From positions 1 through 13,792 of the forward strand of contig JAEDHM010000027.1 of NCBI GenBank assembly GCA_016296985.1: 13,792 bases of DNA, in the 5' to 3' direction. This document shows positions 13,781 to 13,792 of this stretch, in pieces. The DNA comes from Clostridia bacterium (GTDB lineage Bacteria > Bacillota > Clostridia > Christensenellales > CAG-1252). The stretch's first letter is position 1, and each line of letters begins with the position of its first letter. Under the pieces are notes generated by a model. That model had not been told where the DNA came from. It saw nothing but the letters and a program-made list of their open reading frames with translations, and did not search any database. A program made the position numbers and the translations under genes.

Positions 13781-13792
13781 TTTGAATCGTAA

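Noticed and set aside
13653..13792. A group I intron interrupting tRNA-Arg(CCT) in the anticodon loop, as known from some proteobacteria
   Set aside because: The sequence after the anticodon continues through position 40 of the tRNA, and I see no internal guide complementary to CCCCTCCT in the next 130 bases. It cannot be excluded completely because the window ends here.
13738..13792. Start of a CRISPR array
   Set aside because: The repeats are 8-11 bases long, adjacent or nearly so, without unique spacers of usual length.

Overview
The window looks like chromosomal DNA of a low-to-moderate-GC Firmicute, most likely an uncultured gut Clostridia member. The reasons are strong AAGGAG-type ribosome binding sites, a tetrahydrofolate riboswitch before an ECF folate transporter gene, a SpoVB-like flippase, a DUF1540 cysteine-rich protein and a C_GCAxxG_C_C-family protein. 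No species is assigned.

Bases 1-8117 hold a leftward, tightly packed sugar-acid operon that reads uxaC - uxuA - uxuB-type SDR - kdgA - kdgK - GH2 glycosidase - GPH symporter. The symporter runs off the left edge. Two junctions are 4-base ATGA overlaps and the other gaps are about 10-45 bases. Together these genes form an unbroken route: a glucuronide enters by cation symport, is hydrolysed by the GH2 enzyme, and the glucuronate passes via fructuronate, mannonate, KDG and KDPG to pyruvate and glyceraldehyde-3-phosphate. An AraC-family regulator (8118-8978) is divergently transcribed, and a TACTG-type dyad sits between the two promoters.

Bases 8979-9942 hold two small independent units that diverge from one AT-rich promoter region: an unrecognised 96-residue protein on the minus strand and a C_GCAxxG_C_C-family protein on the plus strand. 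Each ends at a strong hairpin.

Bases 9989-11005 carry a folT-like ECF S-component gene on the minus strand, with a clear class-I THF riboswitch leader and promoter. Its expression-platform hairpin contains the Shine-Dalgarno sequence and also ends in a T-run at the start codon. A SpoVB/MurJ-type flippase (11006-12532) points right, a DUF1540 protein (12601-12912) points left, and rplI for ribosomal protein L9 (13006-13449) points right.

The last 340 bases have no convincing gene but are rich in structure. They hold a consensus sigma-70-type promoter, a large stem-loop, an exact 5' half of a tRNA-Arg(CCT) gene that stops within the anticodon stem, a nested palindrome and two short direct repeats. 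This looks like an attachment-site boundary of an integrative element lying to the right. That is the most interesting unexplained part of the window, but it remains an inference. I saw no CRISPR array, no insertion sequence, and no clearly new multi-gene system.
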